NCBI GenBank assembly: GCA_001574975.1
Contig: KQ965776.1
Coordinates: 1 to 64,000, forward strand
Length of the DNA: 64,000 nucleotides
Direction of reading: 5' to 3'
Source: Gonapodya prolifera JEL478
Lineage: Eukaryota; Monoblepharomycota; Monoblepharidomycetes; Monoblepharidales; Gonapodyaceae
The position numbers were made by a program, and so were the translations under genes. Position 1 is the first letter of the stretch; each line of letters opens with the position of its first letter. Positions 10,110-20,008 of the stretch are shown piece after piece. The notes below the pieces were generated by a model. It had not been told where the DNA came from. It saw nothing but the letters and a program-made list of their open reading frames with translations, and ran no database searches.

Positions 10110-10661
10110 ACAGAGTGTATTGGCCGCCTCCTGGTTGAAATCTCAGGCTTGGGACCTCACGCTGAACTCTACGTGCTGGTCAATTTGTCAATTTTGGGGA
10201 ACGTTTTTTTCTTGATGCGACGTGCAGTAGGTACCAGCGTCCTTCAGCTTCACTCCACGTTACTATGAGCGGTGGGACTGGTATTGCCGGAACCACTGCA
10301 CGACGCATTCTCACTTTGTGACGGGTGGTGATGAAAAACGTACAGCTCCCATAACACTTCAGGAACCACTTCATTCACACGATTCCTTCGCCTTCCATCC
10401 CTTGTTTTCCTTTTCGATATCTCGCCAAAGCGGAGAACCGTTTCCCATCGCTAGCGTGGTTTGGTTCGTGTCAAGTGGGTTGGGCTCTATCCGGCCGCCT
10501 CCACCTTGATTCGTTCGTGTAGTTGGTACCCGATTCCAGCAAGGGTACTCAATAGAGTCGTTAAGAGGTGCTGCGCTTGTTCCGGAACCAACCACACGCC
10601 TGACAGTTGCGGAAAGGGCCTCGAACGGGATCGAAGTTGGTGCAACACAACGATCCAGCAT
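9890..10661 (-). CDS. Unknown spliced gene D2 (paralogue of D1)
   Basis: Homologous to 1960-2768. The best exon (about 10600-10410) encodes DSIEYPCWNRVPTTRTNQ followed by a Gly-rich joint and PNPLDTNQTTLAMGNGSPLW. Differences from D1 fall largely at third positions. A second conserved stretch (about 10090-10043) reads FAAKLGDFKANGIKIL and is followed by a GTAATG donor candidate. A segment around 10330-10210 is also conserved at DNA level, but its frame is broken by stops in at least one copy, so it probably includes an intron. The start is not identified. No known domain is recognised, so no function is given. Confidence 0.45.
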
Positions 10662-11250
10662 ATTTGCAAATACAATTCTTCAGTTAGAGGTAAATGTGAA
10701 CAGATTTGCGCTGCAGCACTTGCGTGAATTGGAGCATTTAGAAGTTTGAAGTACCTGAAATTACCACCAATTGAGGTAGTGTGTTTTCATCTCCCTTTGA
10801 AGCTCAAACGGGCTATGCCACTGTACGAGGTTGAGATTTGTGATGGCGAAAGCGGTTTTTTCGCTCTCCTCATTGCAATAAGCTCGGACATCCATGCACT
10901 AGTGGAGTGTTTCGAGTAAGTCCATCGACGTGGTGATTGGTCATCCAAAGCAAATTTTAGTCGGCGAATTTCCCATTTTGACATTCCTTTATGTACCATT
11001 GGTGTTGACGGTTGCCCAATTGACAGTGGAAGAATAATGAGCAGAGAGGGACACCATTTCGAGTCCTCGCGGAGCTGACTGGGTAGCCAAGTTCATTTAA
11101 AATATGGCACGTGTGCGAAGGTGTCTAGTTTCTCGGGGTTCGGAGGCCTGGCATGGACAATGTTGCGGAATGTTGGAAGCCGGCTGAACGTCACCACAGC
11201 ACATAGTTTTACCGTGCATTTCCGTTTCAACCTTGAAACCTTCCCACCTC
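10662..11250. other. Boundary region between the repeat block and the housekeeping genes
   Basis: About 590 bases. A 70-codon minus-strand frame (10999-10787) has ordinary composition, but I found no splice continuation or homology, so I do not call it. The right part is the promoter region of the STEEP1 homologue at 11251. No repeat of the left-hand block is seen beyond about 10.7 kb. Confidence 0.4.
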
Positions 11251-11765
11251 ATGCCTAAAATCGTCTCCAACTCCGTCATCGTTCAATCCGCTCCCGACGC
11301 CGCTCGCCGCGGGCGGCGTCTCACGACCTACTACTGCGTGTGCGGAGAATACGTGCTCATTCTGGACACGCGGCTCTCCAACGTGCCCACGCGACGCACG
11401 GACGGGGCCAGGGTGCTTGTGAACGCGAAGAGAAAGTACAAGCTGAACGTGCAGGAAGCGGGAAGGCCGGTGTATCTGAAGAGGTGGGTGAAGAAAGCAC
11501 CTGCAACGGGTTTCTGAGTTTCTGGGCCGTGTACTGACTTGCGCGCGTTGGCAGGGAGAATGGAGTGGAGAAACAGTACAGGTTTTGCTGCACGAGGTGC
11601 AAGCTCGTCGTCGCGGTGAGTGAAAGCCCTCCATTGAGTGCTGCAATACAGCCCACAACTGCGCACCACCCATAGTACCAGGTCGAGTCGCCCGTGGTAC
11701 GGGAGGACCGATACACATACGTCGTGAATGGGGCGGTCAGTGAGGACCAGGATTTGGACGCGTAG
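11251..11765 (+). CDS. STEEP1: STEEP1 (CXorf56-type) homologue
   Basis: Three exons (11251-11483, 11555-11615, 11676-11765) join in phase to give 127 residues. The N-terminus MPKIVSNSVIVQS, the motif TTYYCVCGEYVLILDTRL, the basic KRKYKLNV stretch, the R-E-N-G-V-E-K-Q-Y-R junction and the CCTRCKLVVAYQ cysteine pair match the STEEP1 family colinearly. The C-terminal YTYVVNGAV matches too. In animals this protein helps the STING sensor leave the endoplasmic reticulum by supporting membrane curvature. Fungi generally lack STING, so the fungal protein should serve an older ER-exit or trafficking role; this is inference. The CxC and CxxC pairs suggest metal binding. The start is fixed by the conserved N-terminus. 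Confidence 0.85.
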
Positions 11766-12409
11766 GGTGTGCAAGGCGGCCGAGGGAGGAAAGCGCTCCA
11801 GTCGCTTGGACATTCGGTGACGGACGGTGGAGGATTATGCTCGAGCAGAACGTGGTGGTATGTGAGCGGCGACAAAGGACGCGTTGGGGCCATGTACTGT
11901 GCGGACGGATGATTATGTACGACCCCGCGGTTTGTCGCCAGGATGGTGACGGACTCTTGGTTTCGAGGTCGAGGGAGAGAAACATTATTTCATGTAAATA
12001 CATCGCAATACCACTCCGACATCGCACGCCGTCGTGTTCGGTGTTTTTGTTCATGTTCTGCTCCTTCCCCAACTCTCGTCACTATCCTCCAGGCACCACG
12101 CACCACCACTCGCCAACGCCACCCCCACCCCATCACAGCCCACCCCCACCCCCACCCGCAGCATTGGCTTTGGCCTTCCTCTTCTTCCGTTCCACCAGCT
12201 CCCTGTACGACCTGTCTACATTGACGCGCTCGGCGTGCGGGAGGGCCGCGATCCCGCCAGGCCGCGACACGAACGCGGAGGGAACACCGAGGGGGAGGCG
12301 GGAGGTGAGGACGAGCGGGCGGGTGAGTGCGAGGAGGGCTGGTGTAGCGATGGGAAGGGGCGGGGGGGGTGTCAAGTTTGACCGGAACAGGAACAGGGCA
12401 CAAGGTCAA

Positions 12410-14027
12410 TCAAAATGTAAAGCGACGCGACCACCTTCCCAAATGCGACCCACCAGGCACCCGTCCCCTCTCCTCCTTGACCCTCCGTCTTTCCTCCTTC
12501 TCTCTATCCCTCTTCGCCTTCTTGGCCTCCTTCTTCTTCTCCTCTTTCGTCTTCCTCCCCTTAAATCCCTGTCCCTGTTCCTTCCCCGCTCCATCCGCAC
12601 CCCCCTTCGCGCCCCGCCGCGCCAACCTTGCCTCAATCATCTCCACTGTCCGCTGCTGCGGGGTCTTGCCCTTGTCGATGAGAAGTTTGGAGGGCAGGAA
12701 GGCGGCGGCGGAGGGCGCTGAGGGCAGGCGGAGGAAAGGGGCCGAGGGGAGTGTGGGGCGGTCCGCGGGGAGGGGGCGGGCGATGAATGTGCTGGGGTGG
12801 GGGAGCGTGAGGGTTGTGAAGGAGTTCAAAGGGATGAGAAAGACGGTAAACCCAAACCACAAACCACACGTGATCCCACAGTCTCATCAACTTACCCAAC
12901 CTTCACAGACCCATCCTTGAGCACTTTGCGCCTCTTTATCCGCCTCCCCTTGGACTTTCCATCCCGTTTTCCTTCCTCGTCCGCCCCACTCAAGTCCTCC
13001 TCACTCCCACTCCCACTCTCCTCATCGCTGTCACCCTCCTCATCTCCATCCGCGCCGTACACCTTGATCCCATCACCCTCATTGTCGCTCGAATCGCTCT
13101 CATCGTCGTCCTCGGCGTCTTCTCGCGCCATCCGCTCAACCAGGTCGCCGAGGTCCACGTCGTCCAGGCGGGAATGCCGTGTTCGGAGCTCGCCGTCAAG
13201 ACGAGCACCGGCACCGGCGTCGGCGGCATCAATGTCGGAGAAGCGCATGTGGCCCCCCCTGGTGGGTGGGGTGAGGTCCAGGTCGAGACCGAGAGGGTCA
13301 ACGGAATCGAGGGAGCGGTTGGCTTTGGCAGTTGTGGAGGTGGGTGGAGCGGAAGCGGAGGTGGCGGTGGAGGAGGGTTGTTGGGAGGCGAGGGAGGCAA
13401 GGAGGTGGGCAGGGAGGGGCGCAAGGGCGGGTTTGGCAGGTGCAGGCGGTTGGGTTGGAACGGGTTTCTTTGCCTTGCGCGAAGGGTTTTCGGCGGCGCG
13501 TTGTGCCTGGGCGGCGTGTTTGTCGCGGCGGGATTGTTTCAGCGCGATTGCGGCTCTGAGGTGAAAAAGTGAGTGGTGGGGAGATGTTGAAAACGCGAGT
13601 GGAAAGAAACTCACTTTTCCAGTTCGGCCTTCTTCGACTTTGCAGCAGAGATTGCGGTGACCTTTGCTGCCGACAAAGACACTGCTTCGGGAGCGTCGTC
13701 GTCGTCATCACTGTCCTCCTCGTCCTCCTCGCGGTCATCCTGTTCTTGGTCAGAGTTGTCGTCCTGCTCATCGTCGTCGTCGTGCTTCCGTTTGTGTCCG
13801 CTGCTCGTCGGCTCCGGCGTGGCAGCAGCAACTGGCGATGAGGCAATCGAGGAAAGCGCGGAGGAAGCGAGCGCAGCAGCAGCAGCAGCACGTGACCGCG
13901 TGACTCTCTGCGTGGGCGTGTACGGCGCCTCGGGCGTGTGCGTGTCCCCGTCTGCGCCACGAGAATCCGCGGGCGGCGACTGCGATCGGACTCGCTTGCG
14001 TGACTGAGACGCTTTCTTGGGCGGCAT
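12410..14027 (-). CDS. Acidic nuclear/nucleolar protein, possible UTP16/NOL7 relative
   Basis: Three exons (14027-13615, 13555-12896, 12791-12410) join with phases 2 and 2 to give 484 residues. The N-terminus is a basic nuclear-localisation-type stretch (PPKKASQSRKRVRSQSPP), followed by Ala-rich and long Asp/Glu-rich runs. The middle is Pro/Ala-rich with HMRFSDIDAA and more acidic runs. The C-terminus has KRRKVLKDGSVKVGTFIARP, an aliphatic/Ala-rich stretch, KTPQQRTVEMIEARLARR, and a highly basic tail (KKKEAKKAKRDREKEERRR). This layout resembles small-subunit processome factors such as yeast Bud21/Utp16 and human NOL7. The similarity is in composition and a weak C-terminal pattern only, so the assignment is tentative. 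It is divergent with the LARP7-like gene across 344 bases. Confidence 0.6.
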
Positions 14028-14371
14028 CGCTCGCGGTCGGTGCGGTGAGGAAAGACAAAACTAAATTTAGCCGGCGGTGTCCACAGCACACATATCTTCA
14101 CCTTTGGAAAGCTGTCCGATTTTGGCTTGTTTGAAGTGAGCATGAAATCTCATTTTCGAAACGAAACACTGCAATTCAATGGAAGAAGAAGTCCAAAGTC
14201 TAATTCCAAAGACAAAGGAAGAAAAGACGACATGGTAACTGTCTGCATATATTTTCATACAGAATTATCGAACAAGACTGGTGAGTTGAAGCTCAAAAAT
14301 GGTCAAGGTTTCAAACTTCACGCCCCATACAGTCAGTCGGACTCCCCTCACAACCGCACCTTCATCCCGCA
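14028..14371. promoter_or_regulatory. Bidirectional intergenic promoter region
   Basis: The 344 bases separating two divergent start codons (14027 minus, 14372 plus) must contain both promoters. The centre is AT-richer than the genes. I could not identify a specific element with confidence. Confidence 0.4.
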
Positions 14372-17300
14372 ATGGACCCGCCCGCATCCGACCAATCCGC
14401 CTCTGCCTCTGCACCTGCACCTGAGCCTCCTCACCGCGTGTTGGAGCGCCGGATTGCCCGTCGCATGGTATCGTACTTCTCTCCCGACTGCGGGCTTGAT
14501 TTCGACTGGTGGCTTCTCGAGCGTGCGGCGAAGGATGAAGAAGGATGTGCGTACTGACTTCTGCCGCGCTGGGCTTGCGAATCTATCGGGGAAGACATGT
14601 TTCACTTCACCTCATCATCGCTTTCAATGTTTTCTTCCAGGGATCCCCATTGCAGACTTCACGAGCACATACATGCGCCTGCAGTCGCTCACGGACGACG
14701 AGGCGGTCGTAGCGAAAGCTGTCAGGCAGTTCGCGGATAATGTTGAGGTGAGTCCGCGAGTGAGGTCTGGAGTGCGAAGCACGGAAGTCCGAGCAGTCCG
14801 AGGCCAATATTTCGCGGAGCGAGCACCGAGGCCTAAGTGCCGCTAGGCGCTGACTGAGGCTAACGGAGGCGAATGATCCGTGAAGCGGAATACATTCTCG
14901 CGTAGCAGGCATCGAGACCGAGGCAGTCCCCCGGAGGCGAATGCCCCGCGAAGTGAGCCGGCGGATTGGAAGAATCACTCCAGTAGAATTGCGCATCCAC
15001 TCGGCCCACCTGGTCGCGTCAAACAGCTCTATCTTTAGAGCTGGACGTGTTGCTTGAAGGGGGACAATTGGCGCGTCACACGAGCGTTTCGCGAAATGCC
15101 AGAAACTGCTCCTCTCTCCCACACGAGTCTTTCAACACTCACACGACTGCCGACCGTCCTCAGGTCTCGAACGACGGCAAACGCGTCCGGTCCCGAGAAA
15201 AGCTTCTGAACCCAGCCGACCCTCATCCGGACGATGAAAGAACCGTTTACGTGGTGGGTGGTCAAACGTTCCCTTGCTTGTGTTCCAGTGCGCTTATCCG
15301 AGTCACGTCGTCCCCACTCCCTTTTTTGATTTATCTTACCTCAACGCATTACCTGCACCGCTGCTTCCCCCCGTCGCAACGCCTTCTAGGAGCGCCTGCC
15401 ATCCGTGCAAGCCAACCCAACCTCCCTCACCAACCTCTTCTCCCACGTCGGCCCCGTGACTCGCGTGGTGCTGCCGCCTCCACACCCTACCCGTCGGGGA
15501 GCAGGCGCGGGCACGGGTGCGGGAGCCGGTGTCGGTGCCTCGACCGCCGGAGGACGCCAACGGTACCCGGACCCGGAAGCATTCGGATACCCGCCCGACC
15601 AGGTCTTTGCCCCGCCGGCGGGGTACGCTTTCGTGACGTTCGAGAACGCGGAGGATGCGCAGAGGGCCGTGGTGGAGGTTGGGAGGTGGACGGATTTGCC
15701 GGAGAGGGCTGTCAAGGTGATTCGAGAGGCGAGGGTGGATGGAGGTGAAAAGAAGGACGGCGGGAAGGAAGGGAAGGGGAAGGGGAAGGAGAAGGGGAAG
15801 GTCAAAAGAATGGAGGAGGACGGCGATGGTGGGGACGGCGGTGACGTGCATGTGAATGACGGGAACAGCGAGGAGAAGGAAGGTGCGCAAGATTTGGACG
15901 ATTTGAAGGCTCTCAACGGTCAGGTGGCTGAGGGAACGAAGGTGGACGAGGATGTGGCGATGGCAGACCCCGAAGAGACGGCTTTAGACGACAGGGCTGG
16001 AGCAGTCAAGGTGCGCGGGGATAAAACTGAGAATGCGAAGGATTCCACGGATGCCAACGTGGACCCAATGCGGGACTCTATCTCCACGTCTCTTGGCAAT
16101 GCGAAAGTTGAAGTGGCCACGACGATGCCAGATGTGAACACTTCAAAGCTGCGTGGAGGTGACATCTCCGCCTCGACAACTACGAAGAATGGTTCGGAGG
16201 AGAAGAAGGACGGCGGTACAGAAAGGAAAAGCAAGGAGGAGATGTGGAAGGAAAGAGTGGAGAACTTGCAAGCCAAGGTGATAATGAAGTGAGTTTCTGT
16301 GGTTGACTTGGGATGTTGCTCGACGGTGGCAACCCGGCAACTATGTGTCGTTTCAATGTCCTGGCGGATTATGGGCGTCGCACCAGATAAGTCTTGAATG
16401 ATGACTGGATCTATGGGGTTATTGGAGTGGTTATCTTCAACTCTGACTCATTACATCGCCTCTCAAATTAGATCTGAATGGCGTGCTCTCACCGCCAAAT
16501 ACCGAGCCCACCAATCCTCCCAATTCGCCTTACTCGCCTCTTTGACCTCGCACACGTTGCCGGGCACCTCGCCAAACACACCGGCACTATCTCTCCCGAC
16601 CGGACGTCTCCCAGCGTTGCACTTCGCCATTCCCAACCCTTCGCTCGCGCACCATGCGAAATCCCGCTTACTTCGCTCGTTCTTTGCACTGATCGGGCCA
16701 GTTGCACACGTGAGGGTGTATCCTGAGGATCTTGAAGGAGGTGTCCAGGGCTATGTACGATTTCGGTCGGAAAGGGATGCGTCTCGGTGTGTAGCGTATT
16801 TGGCAAGCGGGGCAGAACACGAAGAAGAGGTTCCTAAGCAGATGAGCGAGGCGATGATTGTGGGAAAGCTGTGGAAGGGGGTGGACATTCGGCGGATGAC
16901 GGAAAACGAAGAGGCAGAGGTGAGAAGGGAAGTGGAGGCGTTGGCTGACGGAAAGCGTAAAGAGCCTGAGGCAGAAGTGGAGGTCGCGAATGATGCAGTG
17001 GAAGATGATTCAAAGTCAGAAGAGGTGGTGGATTCTTTGGACAATGCCCCAGTCAGACCGAAACGAGTTCCCGTTCGCGACCGACCGAAAGGTGCTCACA
17101 TGCGATTTTCGGAGAGTGATGGGGAACCGGACACAAATGAAGATACAGGAGAGGAGTTGGTTGAAAAAGCTGGGGCTGACAAGCGATCAGGTGGGGTAAC
17201 GTCAGACGGCAGAAGAAAGGGAAAGGAACGAGCTGTTGAAACAGTTGCTGTGAAGGCCCGGTGGCCAAGAAGGCACGAAATTGTGGTGGAGATTGAGGTG

Positions 17301-18017
17301 CGGTCGACGAGAAAAGGCGAAACCGGATCGAAAGCAACAAATGGTGCGTCATATGTGAACGGGACCGGCAGATCCAATTCAAGGAGAAGGGCTGCAACTG
17401 AAGTTAATCCTGGGAAAAGAGGGCGTCCGAGCAGACGAGAGAACACTGAGACTGCTGAGGCGATCAAGCAAACCAGAAAGCGTACAGCGGAAGATTCGGC
17501 TTTAGAGTCCAAGCAGAGCAAGCGCGGGAGCTCCAAGCGGAGGAATGTTGGAGAAGATGCAGCTGAGCCTTCTCAAACTCCGAAGTCGGTGAGGTCTCGG
17601 CGAAGAGGTGCGACCGATGACGTTGAAGAGGACCATACTCCTCTGAAGGCAATTCGAGGTGACAACAGGAGGAGAGCAGACGACAATAGCGTCGAGGACT
17701 CCGTTGCAGAAGAGCGTCACAGTTCGAAACGGCGTTCCATCACGATGCCGACCTCCGAAGATGATGCGCCAATTCAAGTCAAGAAAAGAGCTACGTCGAC
17801 CGGTCGCGGAAGTCGTGGAGGCGCGACCAAGGATGATGCTCTACCAGCGGTCACGACCAGTGGTGGTGTGAGTAGGTCAGGCTCGAGGAGGGGGGAAGCA
17901 GCGGAGAAGGCAGACGGAAAGGGCGCGAGTGGGAAGGCGCAACTCAGTTCGAAAAGAAAAGCTAGTGCGACGGTGGAAGGTGTGGATGACGGAATGAAAA
18001 GGGTGAGGAGGAGGTGA
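14372..18017 (+). CDS. LARP7: LARP7-type La-related protein with long basic tail
   Basis: Five exons (14372-14546, 14641-14747, 15164-15253, 15390-16288, 16472-18017) join in phase to give 938 residues. A La motif spans residues about 22-112: RRMVSYFSPDCGLDFDWWLL, EEGWIPIADFTSTYMRLQSL, then VSNDGKRVRSREK. An RRM follows, with GYAFVTFENAEDAQRAVVEV as its RNP1 region and a Gly/Ala loop. An acidic/Lys linker leads to a second RRM-like domain near the start of exon 5 (RLLRSFFALIGPVAHVRVYP, QGYVRFRSERDASRCVAYL), fitting the xRRM of LARP7/Pof8. Family members bind 3' ends of 7SK or telomerase RNA. The last ~350 residues are Lys/Arg/Ser-rich and disordered, unlike typical LARP7, which ends after the xRRM. 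Genuine La protein is the alternative. Intron 2 is long and carries a dispersed repeat. Confidence 0.8.
14748..15163 (+). repeat. Repeat-bearing long intron (LARP7-like intron 2)
   Basis: This 416-base intron is four to six times longer than most introns nearby. From its donor it is filled with GC-rich, CGAAG/GAGGC-like sequence. A stretch near 14803-14850 (GAGGCCTAAGTGCCGCTAGG) closely matches the COG3 intron read on its own sense strand (GAGGCCTAAGCGCCACTAGG). Both are flanked by GGAGCGA-like and GAGG-like sequence. Recurring GGCGAATGA/GGCGAATGC-like motifs occur downstream. The repeat is in the same orientation relative to transcription in both genes and starts close to the donor. Confidence 0.6.
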
Positions 18018-18951
18018 AACTGCATGAAATGAGTGCTTGATTAAATCAACTGAAAGAATCCGCCAACATATGACTCCAAATAATGTAAAAAAAAATACAC
18101 TCTGCATCTTTTGTCGGATCCCGGAAGAGGCGAAAACGCTTTGGAATAGACTGGGGGACTTGGTTAGGTTGATGACTTCCGACATGGATGATGCGTCTAT
18201 GGGAGAGACACCTCGGGGAGCAGTGTTTAAATGCTCTGCACTAGATGCTAAACGAACCATTAACGGTGAACAAGGTGACCGTCTATGTGAAAATGGCCCA
18301 AATCAATCCATCGAACACTTCATAGCAACAAAACGACGTCTATACCCCAACCCCACCGCCCGCACCACCTCTGATACAAGAACGCAAGACGCGACATCGA
18401 GTCTTTTTGCTTCGGCTACATGCTTAAAGCACCATGTCTCATACTTAGAATGCTCTAGTACATCTACTTTACGTTTCACAGTCTTCACAGTCGCCCACTC
18501 TCCGTTCACTTTGGTTCGCAGCGGTTTTCATTGGTTTATTATTTGAATTGGGACTGGTGATTCACCATCGCCGCGGCGTGTCCCGCGACGTAGGAAGACG
18601 TCAAATGTTCCAAGTGTGGAGACGAGCGCCAACCACACCGTCCGGCCACCACCTCACAACGCGCTCAATATCCCAGCTTCCCTCCCCGAGGAAGATAGGA
18701 GTGCTCAATCACCGTTGACGGCCGGGACCGCACTCGCGGGAACTCGAGGCACCCGCGCGAGCTGAAAGTGGCAGACAAATGAACTCGATAATGAAGGACA
18801 GGGAGCAAAACCATCGTGTCGGTGGGCATCGAGTCGAGTGATGGTTGCTAGCATTGGCGAACGATGGGGAAATTTGGGCGGGTTAAGGACGTGTAACAAT
18901 ATGGCACAGCACACTCTGACACACCTTACCGGATAGGTACACAAATCGTTC
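18018..18951. other. Intergenic region, no confident gene
   Basis: About 930 bases after the LARP7-like stop. A 169-codon plus frame (18037-18546) and a 68-codon minus frame (18509-18303) are open, but neither shows a known domain or a splice-supported extension. The AT-rich part just after 18017 fits a 3' untranslated region. The stretch 18550-18950 has no credible frame. Confidence 0.35.
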
Positions 18952-19908
18952 ATGTCCCTTCCAGCAACGCACTACCTAATGCTACTGCACGACGAGGAGG
19001 AGCTCTGGAGAAGAGTGGAGCAGGAGGTCTGCGTCGTTTGCAATAAAGGCCCCCGGAATTTCTTGGACAGTTTCCAAAAGCAAGTCGGATCTGTCAACGC
19101 TGTGCTGGTGAGTGACGTTTTGACTTTTGCAATCCACGAGCGAGCACACAAATGTATCAAACCAACTCCCTCAGTTCGAAGCACTTTCAGCTTCCGTCGG
19201 CTCTCAATCTTGAAGCATATCTACTTCCTCGATGATGCAGACCTGGGTCACCTCGAGGCTCGCATCCCCCCCCCCCCCCCCCCCCCCAAGATTCCTCGGC
19301 ACCTGAAGCCTGATCTCCTGGATCGGTTCGCGCTGTCCCCTGCAGGAATAGAAGTGGACATTCCGTGCTTGATGTCTATAGGCGAACCCGGGGAAGATTG
19401 GAGGACGCTGTCAGTGGACTACACGAACTTGAGATCGCAGCGATACCGCAACATATCTATCATGTCATTGGGGGCGGGGCGAATGCTTCAATGGTCAACC
19501 CGATACTCCCTTGGGTGCAGCCACTTAAGAGGCCGATTACGGTTTGTTGGATTGAAGAGCTCAATTCGGCGGGTCGATACTTTGATTTCTTCCCAAGCTT
19601 CATGATATGCTGAAAGAATGCTTGAAAAGTTCGTCGCTAAAGGCGCGCCGAGTCTGGCGGAGGCTTTGAGCCGTGTGGACCAGCTCGAGTCGCAATTTTG
19701 ACGCGAACTGAAACTTGACAGAAGTTTGGGTAGACTGCTGGCGCCAAGGAAGGGAAGCAAAAGACCGGTGGACCGTGAAGAGGCGGAACGCAAAGCGAAG
19801 AGAGAAGCCCTTCGGGCCTTCTTCTCAAGAAGGGTACCGGGTCAGCTCCAAGAAGTGCCAGTTAGCATCAGAGCACAAGCCCGACAGGTGCTCGATAATC
19901 TATCTTAG
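18952..19908 (+). CDS. Hypothetical multi-exon gene, reading frame not resolved
   Basis: Coding character is evident in pieces. Exon 1 (18952-19107) encodes a helical segment (LLHDEEELWRRVEQEVCVVC) and ends at a GTGAGT donor. A middle piece reads RLEDAVSGLHELEIAAIPQH, a later piece LEKFVAKGAPSLAEALSRV, and the last exon (about 19725-19908) reads SKRPVDREEAERKAKREAL and stops after RAQARQVLDNLS. The pieces look like alpha-helical or coiled-coil protein. I could not join all of them: the expected second exon hits an early stop, and a run of about 20 C at 19268-19287 lies inside the gene. That run may be a sequencing length error. No family recognised. It sits 100 bases upstream of DNAAF5 on the same strand. 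Confidence 0.45.
19268..19287. repeat. Homopolymer run of about 20 C
   Basis: A run of C of about 20 bases lies within the unresolved gene at 18952-19908. In one frame it codes for polyproline. Such runs are prone to length errors and to real length variation, either of which would shift the frame. Confidence 0.8.
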
Positions 19909-20008
19909 ATTACTTGTATTTGTGAAAATTCATGCTTGTTCGGGCAATTGCGGCTATGAATTGCTGCCTTGTATTTCCGCGAGAGACTGGCTGACCAAAG
20001 CGTGGAAA

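Noticed and set aside
12133-12409. Pro-rich and Arg-rich frames downstream of the acidic nucleolar-type gene
   Set aside because: They lie past its stop in C/A-rich sequence and look like chance frames of low complexity.
18037-18546. 169-codon plus-strand frame after the LARP7-like gene
   Set aside because: No recognisable domain, no typical start context or splice sites, and a competing minus frame; left as unsupported.
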